Source of the DNA: Theocolax elegans
Lineage: Eukaryota; Arthropoda; Insecta; Hymenoptera; Cerocephalidae
DNA length: 64,000 nt
NCBI GenBank assembly: GCA_026168455.1
Contig: CM047427.1
Coordinates: 42,690,846 to 42,754,845, forward strand
Direction of reading: 5' to 3'
Part shown: positions 1 through 10,385 of the stretch, in pieces
Position numbering within the stretch: the first letter of the stretch is position 1
Layout of the letters: each line of letters begins with the position of its first letter
Program-made: the position numbers and the translations under genes
Notes under the pieces: generated by a model
Databases searched by the model: none
What the model was told of the DNA's origin: nothing
What the model saw: the letters and a program-made list of their open reading frames with translations, nothing else

Positions 1-43
1 CTTTTTTCTACAAGGAATGATTTTTTTAATATGATGAAAATCA

Positions 44-625
44 TCAAATAGCATTGAAAAGTGAAAGTAACAAGAAAGTCAAAAGTTCTGTGGAATCTCT
101 CATATGCGACAAAATAGCGGATAAACCATAATATGATGCGTCGGTAGTTAGTAATAATTTCTCATTTGGGCTGTAATGAACAAGTGTAGTAGGTTTAATT
201 AACTCTTTTTTTAGCCATTCATAAGCAATTTGGTATTCCTTTGTCCAAATTAATTTTTTTTGTTTTAACGCATCATAAAGTAGTTTCAGCCGTTGTGCTC
301 GATTCATCAAAAATCTGTCGTAATATATTATTAAACCTAACAACGAAGACAGTTGTTTAATGTCAGAAGGGGTCGGAGCGGCTATCATTGCTCGAATTTT
401 TTCTTGCGACATACTAAGGCCATTCTTGTCTAATACAAAACCTAATACATCTATTTGATCTTTGAAAAAATCACACTTATCAATATTAATATTAAAGCCT
501 TTATTTTCCAATCTAGTAAAAATTGTTATCAAATTTTTAAGGTGATCCTCGTCTGAAATTCCCGTACAGTAAATATTATCTAAATAAGCTTGTGTACATG
601 GAATGTTTTGTAAAGTGCTTTCTAT
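44..625 (-). pseudogene. Element A pol: second half of RT and start of RNase H
   Basis: This frame continues the RT from the neighbouring open frame after a frameshift in a homopolymer near 630. It holds the RT active-site box, but as Y-L-D-N (575-586) instead of YLDD, so one of the two catalytic aspartates is replaced. Downstream the thumb/connection region (FINIDKC-like and LGF motifs) and an RNase H start (LLTTDAS) are recognisable. Similarity fades near base 44, probably through a frameshift or end of the copy. The enzyme would be inactive as it stands. The family assignment is firm; the exact boundaries are not. Confidence 0.8.
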
Positions 626-1707
626 TTTTTTTTAAAGTCACCCGGTCCCGATGCTACCCCTTCTGGTAATTTAGTATACCTATACAAGCCTTTATGAGTA
701 ATTATTGTAAGAAAATTTCGCGAACTTTCTTTTACCGGAATTTGCATGTAAGCGTGAGACAAATCTACCTGTGAAAATCTTCGGCCACAACCTAAAGTAG
801 CAAAAATTTCATTGATTAAAGGCAGTGGATGTCGGTCAGGTATAAGCCACGGGTTAAGAGTCAATTTAAAATTGCCACAAATTCTTATTGCACCGTTATT
901 TTTAATTATGGGCACTATCGGTGTAGCCCATTCGCTGACATCCACTTTTTCTAAATGCCCGAGTTTCACTATGCGATTTATCTCATCTTCCACCTTATCA
1001 CGTAGGGCAAAAGGCAAATGTCTCGCTTTTAACGCTTGCGGCTTTACATTATCTTTTACGTGCAATAAAAGTTGCTCTCCATTATATAATCCAGGGCCCG
1101 GGCCAAATAAACGCGGAAATTCTAATTTAAAATTTTGTACATAGTTATTGATTTCATCACTTCCTATATGATTACAATGAACATTTTGATCATCCGTAAT
1201 AATAGTTTTAATTAATGACCACATACCGAAAGCGGCCATCCACTGTCTGCCCAACAATGTCGGCCCCACTTTAGTTACAAGTAGGTCTAATTTATAAATT
1301 TTATTTTTAAATTCTACATCTATATTATTTAATACACCGAGAGGGCGAACGGGTGTATTACCGTATGCTTTTAAAATTACATTTACCGGTTTTAAACTAT
1401 AAGTTTTAAATACGCTATCGGCCGACTCTTTAGACATTACGCTTACATACGCACCAGAATCCACTTGCATGCGAATATTTTTACCGGCTACAGTTAAATT
1501 AAGAAAAATCGGTTCCGCATTTGCATAGTCCACGTTGAATATCCCTTGCGTTGGACTTGCCATGTTGCTCTCCTCCGGTTCTAATAGGAGCATAAAATCA
1601 AGGTTCGATATTTCACCAGCGGTCTCATTCTCCGTTTGCCAATTCAAGTTTTGTTTATAGTTTTTTTTTCTTTGCACATTATATCCAAATGTCCTTTGCG
1701 TTGACAT
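622..1707 (-). pseudogene. Element A pol: aspartic protease and first half of RT
   Basis: A 361-codon open frame. Around residue 83 is the retropepsin active site VDSGA, followed by an LLGRQW-type flap end near residue 150. From about residue 200 comes the linker GPGPGLY and then RT fingers/palm motifs (WATPIVP, RICGNFK, VDLSHAYMQ). In Mag-type elements this region gives the Gag/Pol-processing protease and the polymerase. The frame is lost at the T-run near 630. Its ATG at 1707 lies inside the zinc-knuckle coding sequence of gag in a different frame, so translation was more likely by -1 frameshifting from gag than from this ATG: the two frames meet at an A9 run (minus strand, 1661-1669) in the correct -1 relation. 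Confidence 0.85.
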
Positions 1708-2220
1708 ATTTTACAACTTTTGAAACGATGATGGCAGTCGCTTGCAAAGTGATTCATTTTACCACAGCAATAACATACATTAGACTTCTTATCTTGTGTA
1801 CGACCAGTATTTTGACTATTTAGTTTTGTATTTTTTTTTTAAATTACTTTTATTCTGGTATTTTTTATTTTTATTGTTCTCATTTCTATTATTATAACTT
1901 TTATTATTTGTTGCCTTAGTTAAATAATTTACCTCTTCTTTGTTTAGAGTCTGTCTTATTTTATCCGTGTGAGCAGCATTTTTTTCGGCTGTTTCGTGCG
2001 ATATTGCAATTTTATATGCTCCTTCAAAAGTCAATTTATCCTCTCTAAATAGTAGTGTTTTCGTATTATGATCTAATAATCCACATACCAATTGATCACG
2101 TAGCCTCGTGTCCACATCAGTAAAATTACAATGTAGTGCTAGTGATTTTAACCTTGCCATAAAATCTGCTATACTCTCGTTTGACGTTTGTTTTGCTTGA
2201 TGGAATTTACAGCGTTCCAT
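1665..2220 (-). pseudogene. Element A gag: C-terminal capsid and nucleocapsid knuckles
   Basis: The ORF at 1816-2220 resembles the end of a retrotransposon capsid domain (FMARLKSLA and LRDQLVCGL motifs), followed by an Asn/Lys-rich basic stretch. Past its stop, in minus-strand reading, two CX2CX4HX4C zinc knuckles are visible at 1734-1775 and 1674-1715; these would bind RNA in the nucleocapsid part of Gag. The knuckles overlap the start of the pol frame. At least one frame break separates this piece from the capsid start at 2233-2685. Confidence 0.8.
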
Positions 2221-2232
2221 TGCTTCTGAAGG

Positions 2233-2685
2233 TTATGGGCAAAGGCGATCAGTCATAAACTTAACAATTTCATCGTATGTCTTTGTTGACGGTTTAGTTG
2301 GAGCACATAAATTCTTGATGAGGCGGTATGTATCCACGCCGACTTTCGTAAGCAATATCGGCACCTTCTTCTCCTCTTCGACGTCGTATGCTTGGAAATA
2401 CATATCAATGCGTTCTATATATGACTCCCAATCTTTCTTGTTTGAATTAAATTCCCATTGTTTAAATTTTGAGTCGTCCATTTCGAGCTGCAAAATATTT
2501 TTTTTAACAGTTTCAACTTTCACTATTTTATTTTTTTTCAGGTTTCCTTTATAATCGGTTCGAATTACTTGCACAAGGTGTTTTCTTAGCTGATCCAACG
2601 TTGCTGCTGAGTCAAATGCAATATTATTTTTTGTTAAATACTCTATTAGTTCTTTTTTTTTTGAGTTCGTATACCCACGATACAC
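2233..2685 (-). pseudogene. Element A gag: N-terminal and capsid start
   Basis: A 150-codon frame. The start, rich in Lys and with a helical LDQLRKHL-type segment, and the later WESYIERIDMYFQ motif match the general pattern of Mag-type gag, where a conserved 'W..Y.er...yf' motif opens the capsid. It ends in a stop directly before the next gag piece (2220), which is in another frame, so gag is frameshifted between the two. Function in a live element would be assembly of the virus-like particle. Confidence 0.75.
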
Positions 2686-2800
2686 CTATTAAGTTGGACT
2701 CCTCACCGTTACTATTAGCAGCCATTCAATTATCGTTTGCAGTTAATTGCATTTTCGTTATGCACACTTATATTTTATTCTGCACTTAGTCCCAGTTTTT

Positions 2801-2811
2801 CCTCGTCGCCA
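2801..2811 (-). promoter_or_regulatory. Putative primer-binding site of element A
   Basis: On the minus strand the sequence TGGCGACGAGG lies between gag and the presumed LTR, where a tRNA 3' end (starting TGG, complementary to CCA) would prime minus-strand DNA synthesis. Position and TGG start support the call; the tRNA was not identified. Confidence 0.5.
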
Positions 2812-2813
2812 AA

Positions 2814-3165
2814 TTGAAATGTCTTTATGTATGAGGAGTCAAACAACAAAAGGCACAATTTATAACACTCTTTATTAATACATAATATATACACGCTTAC
2901 ACACCGACAAGGTGTACGCTTACGAATAGTAGAAGCCAGACTGACTGCTCTACAAGCTTTCGACTAGACTACGAATGTACATCACAGTGTACCGGTGTGT
3001 ATACGTTTGTTTACGTAAACGTTGCCCCGTCCTTCACACAATACATCTCACTTTGGGAGTTTTCCATTACCTGCGACTTAAAAGGGTCGGTAAATACTCT
3101 TTCAGCCAACGTCTCCAGAAGGCATTCTCCAGTAATTGCGTAAGGTTTTATTGTTTACGACATGT
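2814..3165 (-). repeat. Putative 5' LTR of element A
   Basis: The stretch beyond the primer site on the minus strand has an AATAAA polyadenylation signal (minus strand, 2871-2876) and possible TGT/ACA ends. No second LTR is in the window to compare with, so the limits are only estimates. Confidence 0.35.
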
Positions 3166-3636
3166 CATGTCTCCACCCTGATACTGACCCAGATTAAGCG
3201 CGCCTGAAGAGCAAGCTTTTAAAAAATGTTTGGACGTTGGGGCTTCATTATCCCGTGGATCCATTGAAACATGTGTCAAAGGTCTCGAACTGATCGAGTG
3301 CTTAATTTTACCAAAAGAGTTTTTTAGCACCTCTTCATTAGGAACTTGCTGTATGTAGAAGGCCTCTCCTAATGATGGAGTTAGTAAGGGAATACAGCCT
3401 GGTGACGATTTGCAAGTTCGTCGAAGGTATTGATAAAGAAGTTCAAAGGATAAACTGGTAAATGAAGGTTAGCACAATGGGCCTGAGTGATTGACGGGAT
3501 CACCTCCTAGGAGACACTAAACTCAAGACGTATAATGTCACATTTATTTTACACCGTCTGAAGGTAATCAAGCACGAAAAAGGGAATACCGATATCCCGA
3601 TAAAATACAAACGTGGGTAAAACAAACACTTAATTT
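3166..3636. other. Spacer between two decayed gypsy elements
   Basis: No convincing coding region, RNA gene or repeat structure is visible here. It is probably remnant LTR or flank of either neighbouring element. Confidence 0.4.
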
Positions 3637-4370
3637 TCACGCACACGTTATATTGAACTCTAATCTAGGCCTAAAACTTAAAGACAATAAAAAAACAACT
3701 AAATTACCTAATATTAATACAATTAACCATAACTGAAAAATAGAATTGTAAATAATCTTCTCGTCCTCAATTAACAGTTTTTGACTGTGCTTTCTGATAG
3801 AAACATTTTTTCCATTTTTAAATGGTTTCAAAAGACTTATCTTGCGAATATATACGGGATTAGATTGTAGATGTAGGAAAACAACACCGTGATTCCTAAT
3901 CCTTCCAAATGCTCGTAATTTCAGAGAAGTAAATTGGCTCTCATGGTCTAATAATATTCTACGTGGTTTTCCGATATTATCAGAATAGTGAAAAGTTAAT
4001 TTAGACAAAAGAACCCGATCAGTTGCCTTTTTAATGAGATAACAAGTAACCAGCTTTGTAAATACGCCTTGAATGATAAATAAGTATTGCACACCACCAC
4101 GAGATCGCAGCAATAAATCGTAAAAATCCATGGGCTCCAATTCATTTGGCTCGAACGTATTCCATTTTTTTAATTAAATACTTTGTACATTGACATAGTC
4201 ACAACGTGTAGTATATGCCTTAATATCTCTTCAAATACTACACCAATAAAAAAAGCGAGTAAGATACCTAAATAATTTATAGAAATCTAGATGACCTAAT
4301 TGTTCATGTGTCAATTCTAAGGTATCGGAAATTAATAATTTTTGCATAAACAGTTTTTACGATTTTTGTC
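3637..4370 (-). pseudogene. Element B integrase
   Basis: An HEQLGH half of an HHCC zinc-binding domain lies at about 4290-4330 with a stop inside the rest. The open frame 3637-4140 then encodes the integrase core: MDFYDLLLRSRGG, typical of the first catalytic Asp region, and ILLDHESQF, the second Asp region. The glutamate-containing third motif is not recognisable and the C-terminus is a run of unrelated hydrophobic residues. The family role would be insertion of the cDNA; this copy is dead. Confidence 0.7.
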
Positions 4371-4639
4371 CATTTAACTTAAATATGGTGCACCTGCTTC
4401 TTCCCATAATTGAAATTGTGTACCATCGGATTTTATATAATTTAATATTTCATTTTGTACATACCAATTTTTTATACTTCATTTATTAACTCGGGTCGCA
4501 TAACTAATTTTCTAATCACGTTAATCAACAATGTTCTATACAACATCGAATAAAATGCCTATTATTTGCTTAAGCCCCCTTATTCTGAAAATTTCGACTA
4601 AACAAGTCAGCGACAACGTTACCGACCCTTTGAAATGTT

Positions 4640-4930
4640 GTACTTGATAATCATATTCTTGAAAACAAAGAATATATCGCATTAATTATGCGCTATTAAA
4701 TGTTGAGATCATCGAAAACGTAAGGCTCTTATGATCGGTAACAATAACAAAACTCGCACCGATAAGATAATATCTAAATTTTACAACCAAATAAATAACT
4801 GCAAGAAGCTCCCGCTTCTTCTCCTAGTTACACCTCCATGCTTTTATTAAATCTGCGCCAAAAGTAACGTTTGCGGTTAAATCAGGAACAACGAAATATG
4901 AGTGAGTAATATCGAATTTCCAGAATTGAA
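4640..4930 (-). pseudogene. Element B protease end fused to RNase H remnant
   Basis: Translating the minus strand gives a protease-end motif (VPDLTANVTFGAD, compare the usual 'VP.L....ILG.D') followed within about 20 codons by RNase H sequence (KRELLAVIY, then VTDHKSL at about 4721-4750). In an intact element some 300 codons of RT lie between these, so an internal deletion removed it. In-frame stops are present. Confidence 0.6.
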
Positions 4931-5199
4931 TTTCCAAATATATTTTTTGACGCGTATTGACAGTTTTTTCCCACAGCTATGTAAATACTAAAATTCGTCA
5001 CGAGCAATACCGGTATATTCGCAATCCTTTTATTCAGTATCTATTAATACTGGAATTTTTGTTAATAACATGTGTCTTACATTCGCGGACTAATTTTGCG
5101 GTTTTCTATAGTTCCAACGGCGTCATTATCAACACCGCTTATATCCCAACATAATTCGTTTAAAAACTCCAACGACGATATGATTCTAACCGTGGGATT

Positions 5200-6186
5200 A
5201 TAGTCTTCGATCTAGAGACCTCGATCGCACCATAGAGTATCACGCTGTCGATCATTCTTTTCTTTGTTAACCTCAAGCAACGTTGTTTGCGAATTTTGTG
5301 GCTCATTCATCGATGTAAACATACGATCGTCATATCTTTGATAATCACGCCCAGCTCGCCAATTCAGATACGTATTTCGTTTACGATGATTTTCGCTGGT
5401 TACTGAGGGGTATCGATTATTATTTTGAGCTTGTTGATCTTGATGTGCTCTTGTTGATCTTTATTATGTACTACTAAATTTTATTGATCTTGCGAATTAT
5501 TTCTTTCGATTGAAATTTCTTAGTGCGTCCCATCAAATCGATCAAGAGCTTTAGCAATACTATCCGAATCGGCACAATCCACTGTAGTACATTTCGCGCG
5601 CGAAGAGGCAATTGTTTTATTATTACGTAATTAATTTCGTAATCATCCATTATTGGTGTGATATATTTCGCAGCGTGAATTTGTTGATGATAATATTCGA
5701 GGTGAGAAACATTCTTTTAAAATGTCTAGTCTGAAATCGGACTACGTCGAGAAACAAATCATAAGCGCACGCGACCTTTTAACGCGTCTTCAACGATCTG
5801 CAATTTTTCATCCTTTTGAATTTTGTTTCTTAAAAAATATATATCGATTTTTTCGATAAATTCAGCAGCGTTTGTATTTTATATGTTCAAATATGGGTGC
5901 AGTTAACGAAACTCGTAATGCATCGAAATGATTTAGTATGCCGGTTACTAATTCGATATTAATACTATTTGATTCGTCTATCGTCATTTCGTGATTCTAT
6001 TCTTACTACTAATTTTTTATTTGCATCAAACAAATAATCAATTCTTTTTCTTAACATTCCATTCTCAATTTCTGCCGCGGTTGCCTTCGTGATTAGTCGA
6101 TTTATTTGTTCTTTTGAATTGTCGACTGACCCATGTCGATTGCCGTCTCTTTTCCAGTTCGTGTTTTCACTATACACAATTTTCAA
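5200..6186 (-). pseudogene. Element B gag-like region
   Basis: The open frame 5965-6186 gives a charged, probably coiled-coil segment (heptad-like AAEIENGMLRKRID). Further minus-strand reading to about 5200 is polar and rich in Asn/Arg/Asp but interrupted by stops. Its position upstream of the protease remnant is the main reason for the gag call. No zinc knuckle was seen. Confidence 0.4.
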
Positions 6187-6646
6187 CTATTTTTTCAACT
6201 AGCATTTTTAATTCGTGCGTCAATTTCTTTGTTCCTTTTGTATGCTGAATCTTGGCGTAAGATATACCTTCTCTCTCGTATTCACCTTGCTATAGGAGCT
6301 ATTGAAGTGTGCGTGGTGCGTGGTAATCACGAAGAGAGTATGTATAAATTTTGCCGCGTAATTGCTGCTGGTGACGAGCTAGTTTAAAAAGATTGTCATG
6401 TTGTATCATTATATTATTCATTGAATAATTCTAGCTTATCTTCATTGGTTTGTTTAATTATGGCATTGGGGACCGTTCACTCTGATCCCCAGTGAACATG
6501 TTTAATTTTTATAAAGTTAAAATATAAGTGTATGGAAAAAATTAGTATTTCTTTAGATTACTAATAATTTTTTAGTATTTATTTCGTCATTTGGCATGCG
6601 AAAATTACACATATTATGTAAATTTTATATTAGAAAATTGTTTTAG
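6187..6646. other. Flank between gypsy B and the WD40 exon
   Basis: No gene seen. It contains a short inverted repeat GTTCACT (6475-6481) / AGTGAAC (6491-6497) and ends in an AT-rich tract with a TTTTAG that could be the splice acceptor of the following exon. Confidence 0.4.
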
Positions 6647-7286
6647 GTCTATCTGTTTATGGGATGTGCAAGAAGAAGAAATTTATCACCAGAAAGTAGT
6701 ATATAATGTAAATGAAATTGACTGCATTATTAGAAGTCCAACTTTTACAACATTCGCAATTTGGAAAAGTGGGATGCACTTATCACCAATAGTGGCCATA
6801 CGTGTTTTAAGTAGGACAAGGCAATATAATGTATATTTAAAAAACAAATTTACTGCTTTTCAAATATGTTCTTTGGATGAAAATGGACAAGCAATAGTTT
6901 GGAGTGTTCTCAACAATTTTAGTTACAAAATTGATGATATTGGTTTGACTAAGTATGGAAAAGTTAAACTAATAAAAAGTCAAGAATTATATTCATATGA
7001 TTTTTACAATAGTACAAGCAATTTAAAGGTCCAATTTATGGATATGAATATTCAAAGTATAGAGAGTAAAAACATATATTTAGTCACCAATGGTGCAGTT
7101 TTACGTGTGCTTCGAAGAGGAACAACTAATGATACTATTTTTCATAAAGCAACTAATACAGGTACTACTCATTCAATTAATGTTTGTAAAGAAGTGGAAT
7201 TTCTAATTGGGGGGCTAATTGCATGCAAGGTTTTTAAAATTACCTTACAAATTAATCAAAATGTTGTAGTAATTGCACGAATGTGA
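6647..7286 (+). pseudogene. DYNC2I1: Exon-like fragment of a dynein-2 intermediate chain (WDR60-like) WD40 protein
   Basis: After an intron-like AT-rich tract ending TTTTAG (6641-6646), the frame encodes a WD40-type segment: LWDVQEEE; SPTFTTFAI; SPIVAIRVLS; FQICSLDENGQAIVW; then IDDIGLTKYGKVKLIKS. From memory, the order and spacing of these motifs follow the WD40 region of WDR60, which is part of the retrograde intraflagellar transport motor (cytoplasmic dynein-2) in cilia. Similarity ends near NVCKEVEFL, shortly before the stop at 7284-7286, and a possible donor (AAG|GTTTTT) lies just before. No other exon of the gene was found in the window, so this is either one exon of a gene whose introns are full of transposons or a captured/decayed piece. 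The first codon is not an ATG, consistent with an internal exon. If functional, it would be a CDS exon. Confidence 0.65.
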
Positions 7287-7897
7287 TTCTTATAAAATTC
7301 TAGTTTCTCATTAATTGAGAATTAATTGCTATAATAATTTATAAATCAAGTCGATGAATTACTTTGTTCTTTTGTCCCGTAAAACATTTTAAAGATAATA
7401 CTTATAAAGTTATGGCAATTATGATTGTGTAGAAGTATGATATAAAACTCAAGGATATAAAACATCTACCATCTGTCGAGGTTATGTTGAGCCTGCCGAG
7501 TCTGTATACGTATCTCCACCAACTTCGTTAACTGTTTATAATAAAGGTTCCTATTCGAAGATCTTATCAAGAAAGTGATTTTTCAAAGTTTTATTCATTG
7601 CTGTACTCTTTTTCACTTTTGTTTTTGGCGTGCGTGGTGACTTTTCACTTATCTGTTTACGTAATCTACATTTCTACATGCCATACTGTGTGCCCCTATA
7701 TAGTGCGCCACGTATAAATGTTCGTATGTCTATTTCTGTGCACCCAAATTATGTGCCTCCTTGTATTTTTACATATTAGTTTATCGTGTCATTGTACGAT
7801 CGTTATAGACGCTTTTCAGCATGTTAAGCATCATTTACTTAAAATTACTATTTTAAATAAGGCATAATTAAATTTTTCCATTTATTTATAATCACAT
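7287..7897. other. AT-rich flank with no recognised gene
   Basis: Nothing coding is visible. A stretch around 7480-7560 (ending in an AATAAA-like signal) could be an old LTR or 3' UTR, but nothing supports it further. Confidence 0.3.
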
Positions 7898-8472
7898 TGT
7901 GACGTGGTATTCGCGTACCCGGTAAAGTTAATTATTTTTAATAATCAAAAGTAACCGTTGGGCCGCGGTGCCCAATACGCTGTCGCAAGGAACACGATTT
8001 CGCCGGGACGCACGGTGTGGAGGATTCGGACGATCCTCCTTGCCTCGACACAATTAAGTTAAATTAAGAGGATGTCGGCGGGAGCGGGGAGAACAATAAA
8101 CACACTACAATAATTAATATAAAAATGAATAAAACATTTATTTACTTAATTAACAAAAGGCCATCCAGGCCGTGTGCCGCGACAATTTAAATACGCGCGG
8201 GCGGAAGTCCCGGGAAACCTGTCGGATCGAGATCCTCGCCTCGATCGACGGATTATTACATACTGACTAGGCGATCGCCTAATTTTCTGAAAAAGGATTG
8301 AGAGTGGGAAACACACATACACACACTCTCTCGCGCTCTCATCCCTACTCGTAAATGAAACAAACAAGTGTCGTCGGTTGCCCTTGACATACGAAAGACT
8401 CCGACGACTTACAATTAGCGAATTTAAATATGCTATTCGTCGTGAATAGATAGAGTGACGATATCCGTCACA
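7898..8472 (-). repeat. Solo LTR of the C-type gypsy family (internally deleted)
   Basis: Its right end on the minus strand begins TGTGACGG and its left end finishes CGTCACA, the same termini as the C1 LTRs. Internal blocks match as well: the GTCGTCGGAG motif, the 'gatgagagcgcgagag' tract, the region around TAGTCAGTATG, the GCGCG-rich part and the GGGCCGCGG/CCCAACGG part. At 575 bp it is about 450 bp shorter than the C1 5' LTR because the centre is missing. Flanks ACAT and CCAT agree in three of four bases, compatible with a decayed 4-bp target duplication. Confidence 0.85.
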
Positions 8473-8796
8473 CCATGTATCTACTTAGCATAGTTTTGAT
8501 GTGTTGTCTTACATAATTTAGAGAGAGTTTATTTGTTTATTATTCTATTATATTATTATTGTGACACACTGTAACTGTAGATGAACTTACGAAATATACG
8601 TAGTTTTAGTATTTTATTCTGCAAGTCTTAAAATTCTGCAACAGAAATTGTTTATCAAATTGGAAAAGTTTTATGTCTATATGTAAATTGCTATTGCGAG
8701 TGTACCTTTTTACTTTGCGTTACTGTGTCTAACTTTGGTTATTGCTTGATTTGATGATATTTTTCATTATATAATTAATGTCTGAGTAATTTAACT
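8473..8796. other. Flank between solo LTR and C1
   Basis: AT-rich, no ORF. Together with 21018-21565 it formed the pre-insertion locus of C1. As the sequence past C1 leads into ORF1 of a plus-strand non-LTR element, this may be part of that element's 5' UTR (inference). Confidence 0.35.
8793..8796. repeat. Target-site duplication AACT (left copy) of C1
   Basis: AACT directly precedes TGTGACGG at 8797 and recurs as AACT at 21014-21017 directly after CGTCACA. A 4-bp duplication is normal for many Ty3/gypsy integrases. Confidence 0.85.
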
Positions 8797-9828
8797 TGTG
8801 ACGGAAATTGTCACACAACTATTCGCGGCAAACAAAGCATTTAAACTCATGTTACATGTAAGTCGTCGGAGCCTTTCGTATGTCAAGGCCAACCAACGAC
8901 ATTTGTTTACGTCGATCAAGTGTACAATTACGCGCGCAATAGTACGTAGGGATGAGAGCGCGAGAGTGTGTGTGTGTTTCCCACTCTCATCCCTTTTTCG
9001 AAATTAGGCAATTATCTAATCAGCATGTCCCGATCCGCCGCTCGAGGCGGATAAACTATCCGGGGTAATCGTTATAGTGTTTACGGCTGAGCCAAGGCAC
9101 GTGAGGCGCAAAAGCCGTCGGAACCCGGAACATCCTCGCGAGGTGAGCCGCGAGTGAATTGGTGATTCCCAAAAGAACGGGAGTGAATGTGTGAGTGTTA
9201 ATGCGGTTCGCGAGACACTCGCCGCGGCACAGGGCCGCCTTTTGGACACCGCAGCCGACGTCGGTCCTCCGTTGCCCAGGAGGACAAAAGGGACACGGAT
9301 CGGCTGGGCCATCCACGGGGCGCATCCCGGTAAGTCTTGTTATATTACCGCGCGTCCCCCCCTTACCCCGAGTGTATGTGTGTGTGCACATCGGGAGTGT
9401 ATTCGGGTACGCCGGTACCCGAATAGCGGAGTTCGGGAAAGAGTCAACCGCAGGCGAGTATCTCGATCTGGTTGACTCCCGAGACTTCCGCCCGCGCGAA
9501 AGAGCATTGTCGCGGCACGAGGCCTGGATGGTCATCATGTTAATATATTTTAAAATAAATATTTAATTCATTTTTATTTCAAGTGTGTGTGTTTGTTATT
9601 TCTCCCCGCTCCCGCCGACATTTATTAATTTTTATAAATCGTGTCGAGGCAAGGAGGATCGCCCGAATCCTCCATACCGTACGTCCCAGCAAACTCGCGT
9701 TCCTGGCAACTGCCCGCAATTCGGAAAATAAATTAATTGTGTGCGCGGTATTGGGCAACGCGGCCCAACGGTTAAAATTAATTATTAAAAATAATTAATT
9801 ATACCGGGTTTGCGAATACCACGTCACA
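8797..9828 (+). repeat. 5' LTR of C1
   Basis: It is 1032 bp and pairs with the 917-bp 3' LTR; the length difference is mostly one block of about 115 bp near 9540-9655, absent from the 3' LTR. The first bases form a perfect-looking inverted repeat (TGTGAC ... GTCACA at 8797-8815). The sequence CTAATCAGCATG near 9016-9027 is an initiator-like TCAG(T) motif, kept with small changes in all four LTR copies of the window. A GTAAGT splice-donor-like motif lies at 9330-9335. No clear TATA box was seen. Confidence 0.93.
9330..9335 (+). promoter_or_regulatory. Conserved splice-donor-like GTAAGT inside the LTR
   Basis: GTAAGT occurs at the same aligned place in the C1 5' LTR (9330), C1 3' LTR (20628) and C2 LTR (60720). 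If transcription starts at the upstream initiator-like motif, a transcript could be spliced from here to the acceptor in front of the third ORF (18272-18273). Splicing itself is an inference. Confidence 0.4.
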
Positions 9829-9830
9829 AA

Positions 9831-9848
9831 TGGCGACCGTGACAGGAC
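9831..9848 (+). promoter_or_regulatory. Primer-binding site, tRNA-Arg
   Basis: TGGCGACCGTGACAGGAC begins two bases after the LTR. Its complement, ending ...GTCACGGTCG-CCA, is the 3' end of insect tRNA-Arg(UCG) as I recall it. This is the site where the tRNA primes minus-strand DNA. Confidence 0.85.
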
Positions 9849-9926
9849 GAACGGTTTCGTCCTCACCGATATTAAATTTAAATTAAAGTAAAAGTGTCGC
9901 GGCGAAACGTGAGCGGGTTGAGTTGT

Positions 9927-10385
9927 GAGAGAGAGAGAGAGAGTGAGTAGTACGAGTTAGAGAGAGAGCGCGAGAGACGGCGTGTGAGACGCGTCTCTAT
10001 ACCGGAGTATTCCCCCTCTTGCTCGGGTATCCGAGGAGAGGTATACACCGGTATATTGGGAGAGAGTTCGCGCGCGACCGTGTTCAGTCGGAAGCGCCCG
10101 ATCTCACCGAGGTCGGTCTCTCCCGATCGTAAGCTTAACGGGAGATCTTTGCTAGCTTGTATGGGAGCGGCAAAGTAGGGAGAGAGTAACTTGCGCCGCG
10201 GATCGTGGGCAGCGAGAATCCCCCCCCAATAGCGCACAGGAAAGACTTCGCGAGAGCCGATCATCATCGGCTCTCTTCGATTGCGCCCGCGATTGGGAGT
10301 GAGAGAGAGAGAGAGAGAGAATCCCTAGTCGCGGGGAATCGGAGTTAGGTGCTAGGCGGGCTATAGGTGTGCGAGTGAGAGAGAT
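9927..10385 (+). repeat. GAGA-type simple repeats in the leader
   Basis: Several (GA)n runs are present, the clearest at 9927-9943 and 10301-10320 (ten GA units), with shorter ones near 9958-9970 and 10374-10385. Such runs are typical binding sites for insect GAGA factor; binding here is not shown. Confidence 0.6.

Larger units (their letters stand above)
1..3165 (-). mobile_element. Ty3/gypsy retrotransposon A (Mag-like), partial and decayed
   Basis: Read on the minus strand the order is putative LTR, primer site, gag, zinc knuckles, protease, RT and the start of RNase H; the element then runs off the left edge of the window. The pol sequence, with a retropepsin DSGA followed by a GPGPGLY linker and an RICG-type RT start, looks like the Mag lineage often annotated 'K02A2.6-like' in arthropods. 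Reading frames are broken at about 2225, at a T-run near 630 and near 44. The right end is inferred from a TGT that could begin the LTR near 3165 and is uncertain. Confidence 0.8.
3637..6186 (-). mobile_element. Ty3/gypsy retrotransposon B, strongly decayed, RT missing
   Basis: Minus-strand reading gives gag-like sequence (6186 down to about 5200), a protease remnant (about 4930-4860), then directly RNase H (about 4840-4640), an HHCC zinc motif and an integrase core (4370-3637). The protease end passes straight into RNase H, so the whole RT domain is deleted. Many stops and frameshifts show it is old. No LTRs were recognised. Confidence 0.7.

Noticed and set aside
9016..9566. Overlapping ORFs on both strands within the C1 LTR (again at 20356-20983 and 60459-60981)
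   Set aside because: GC-rich LTR sequence gives long open frames by chance in several frames at once; they differ between LTR copies and show no domain.
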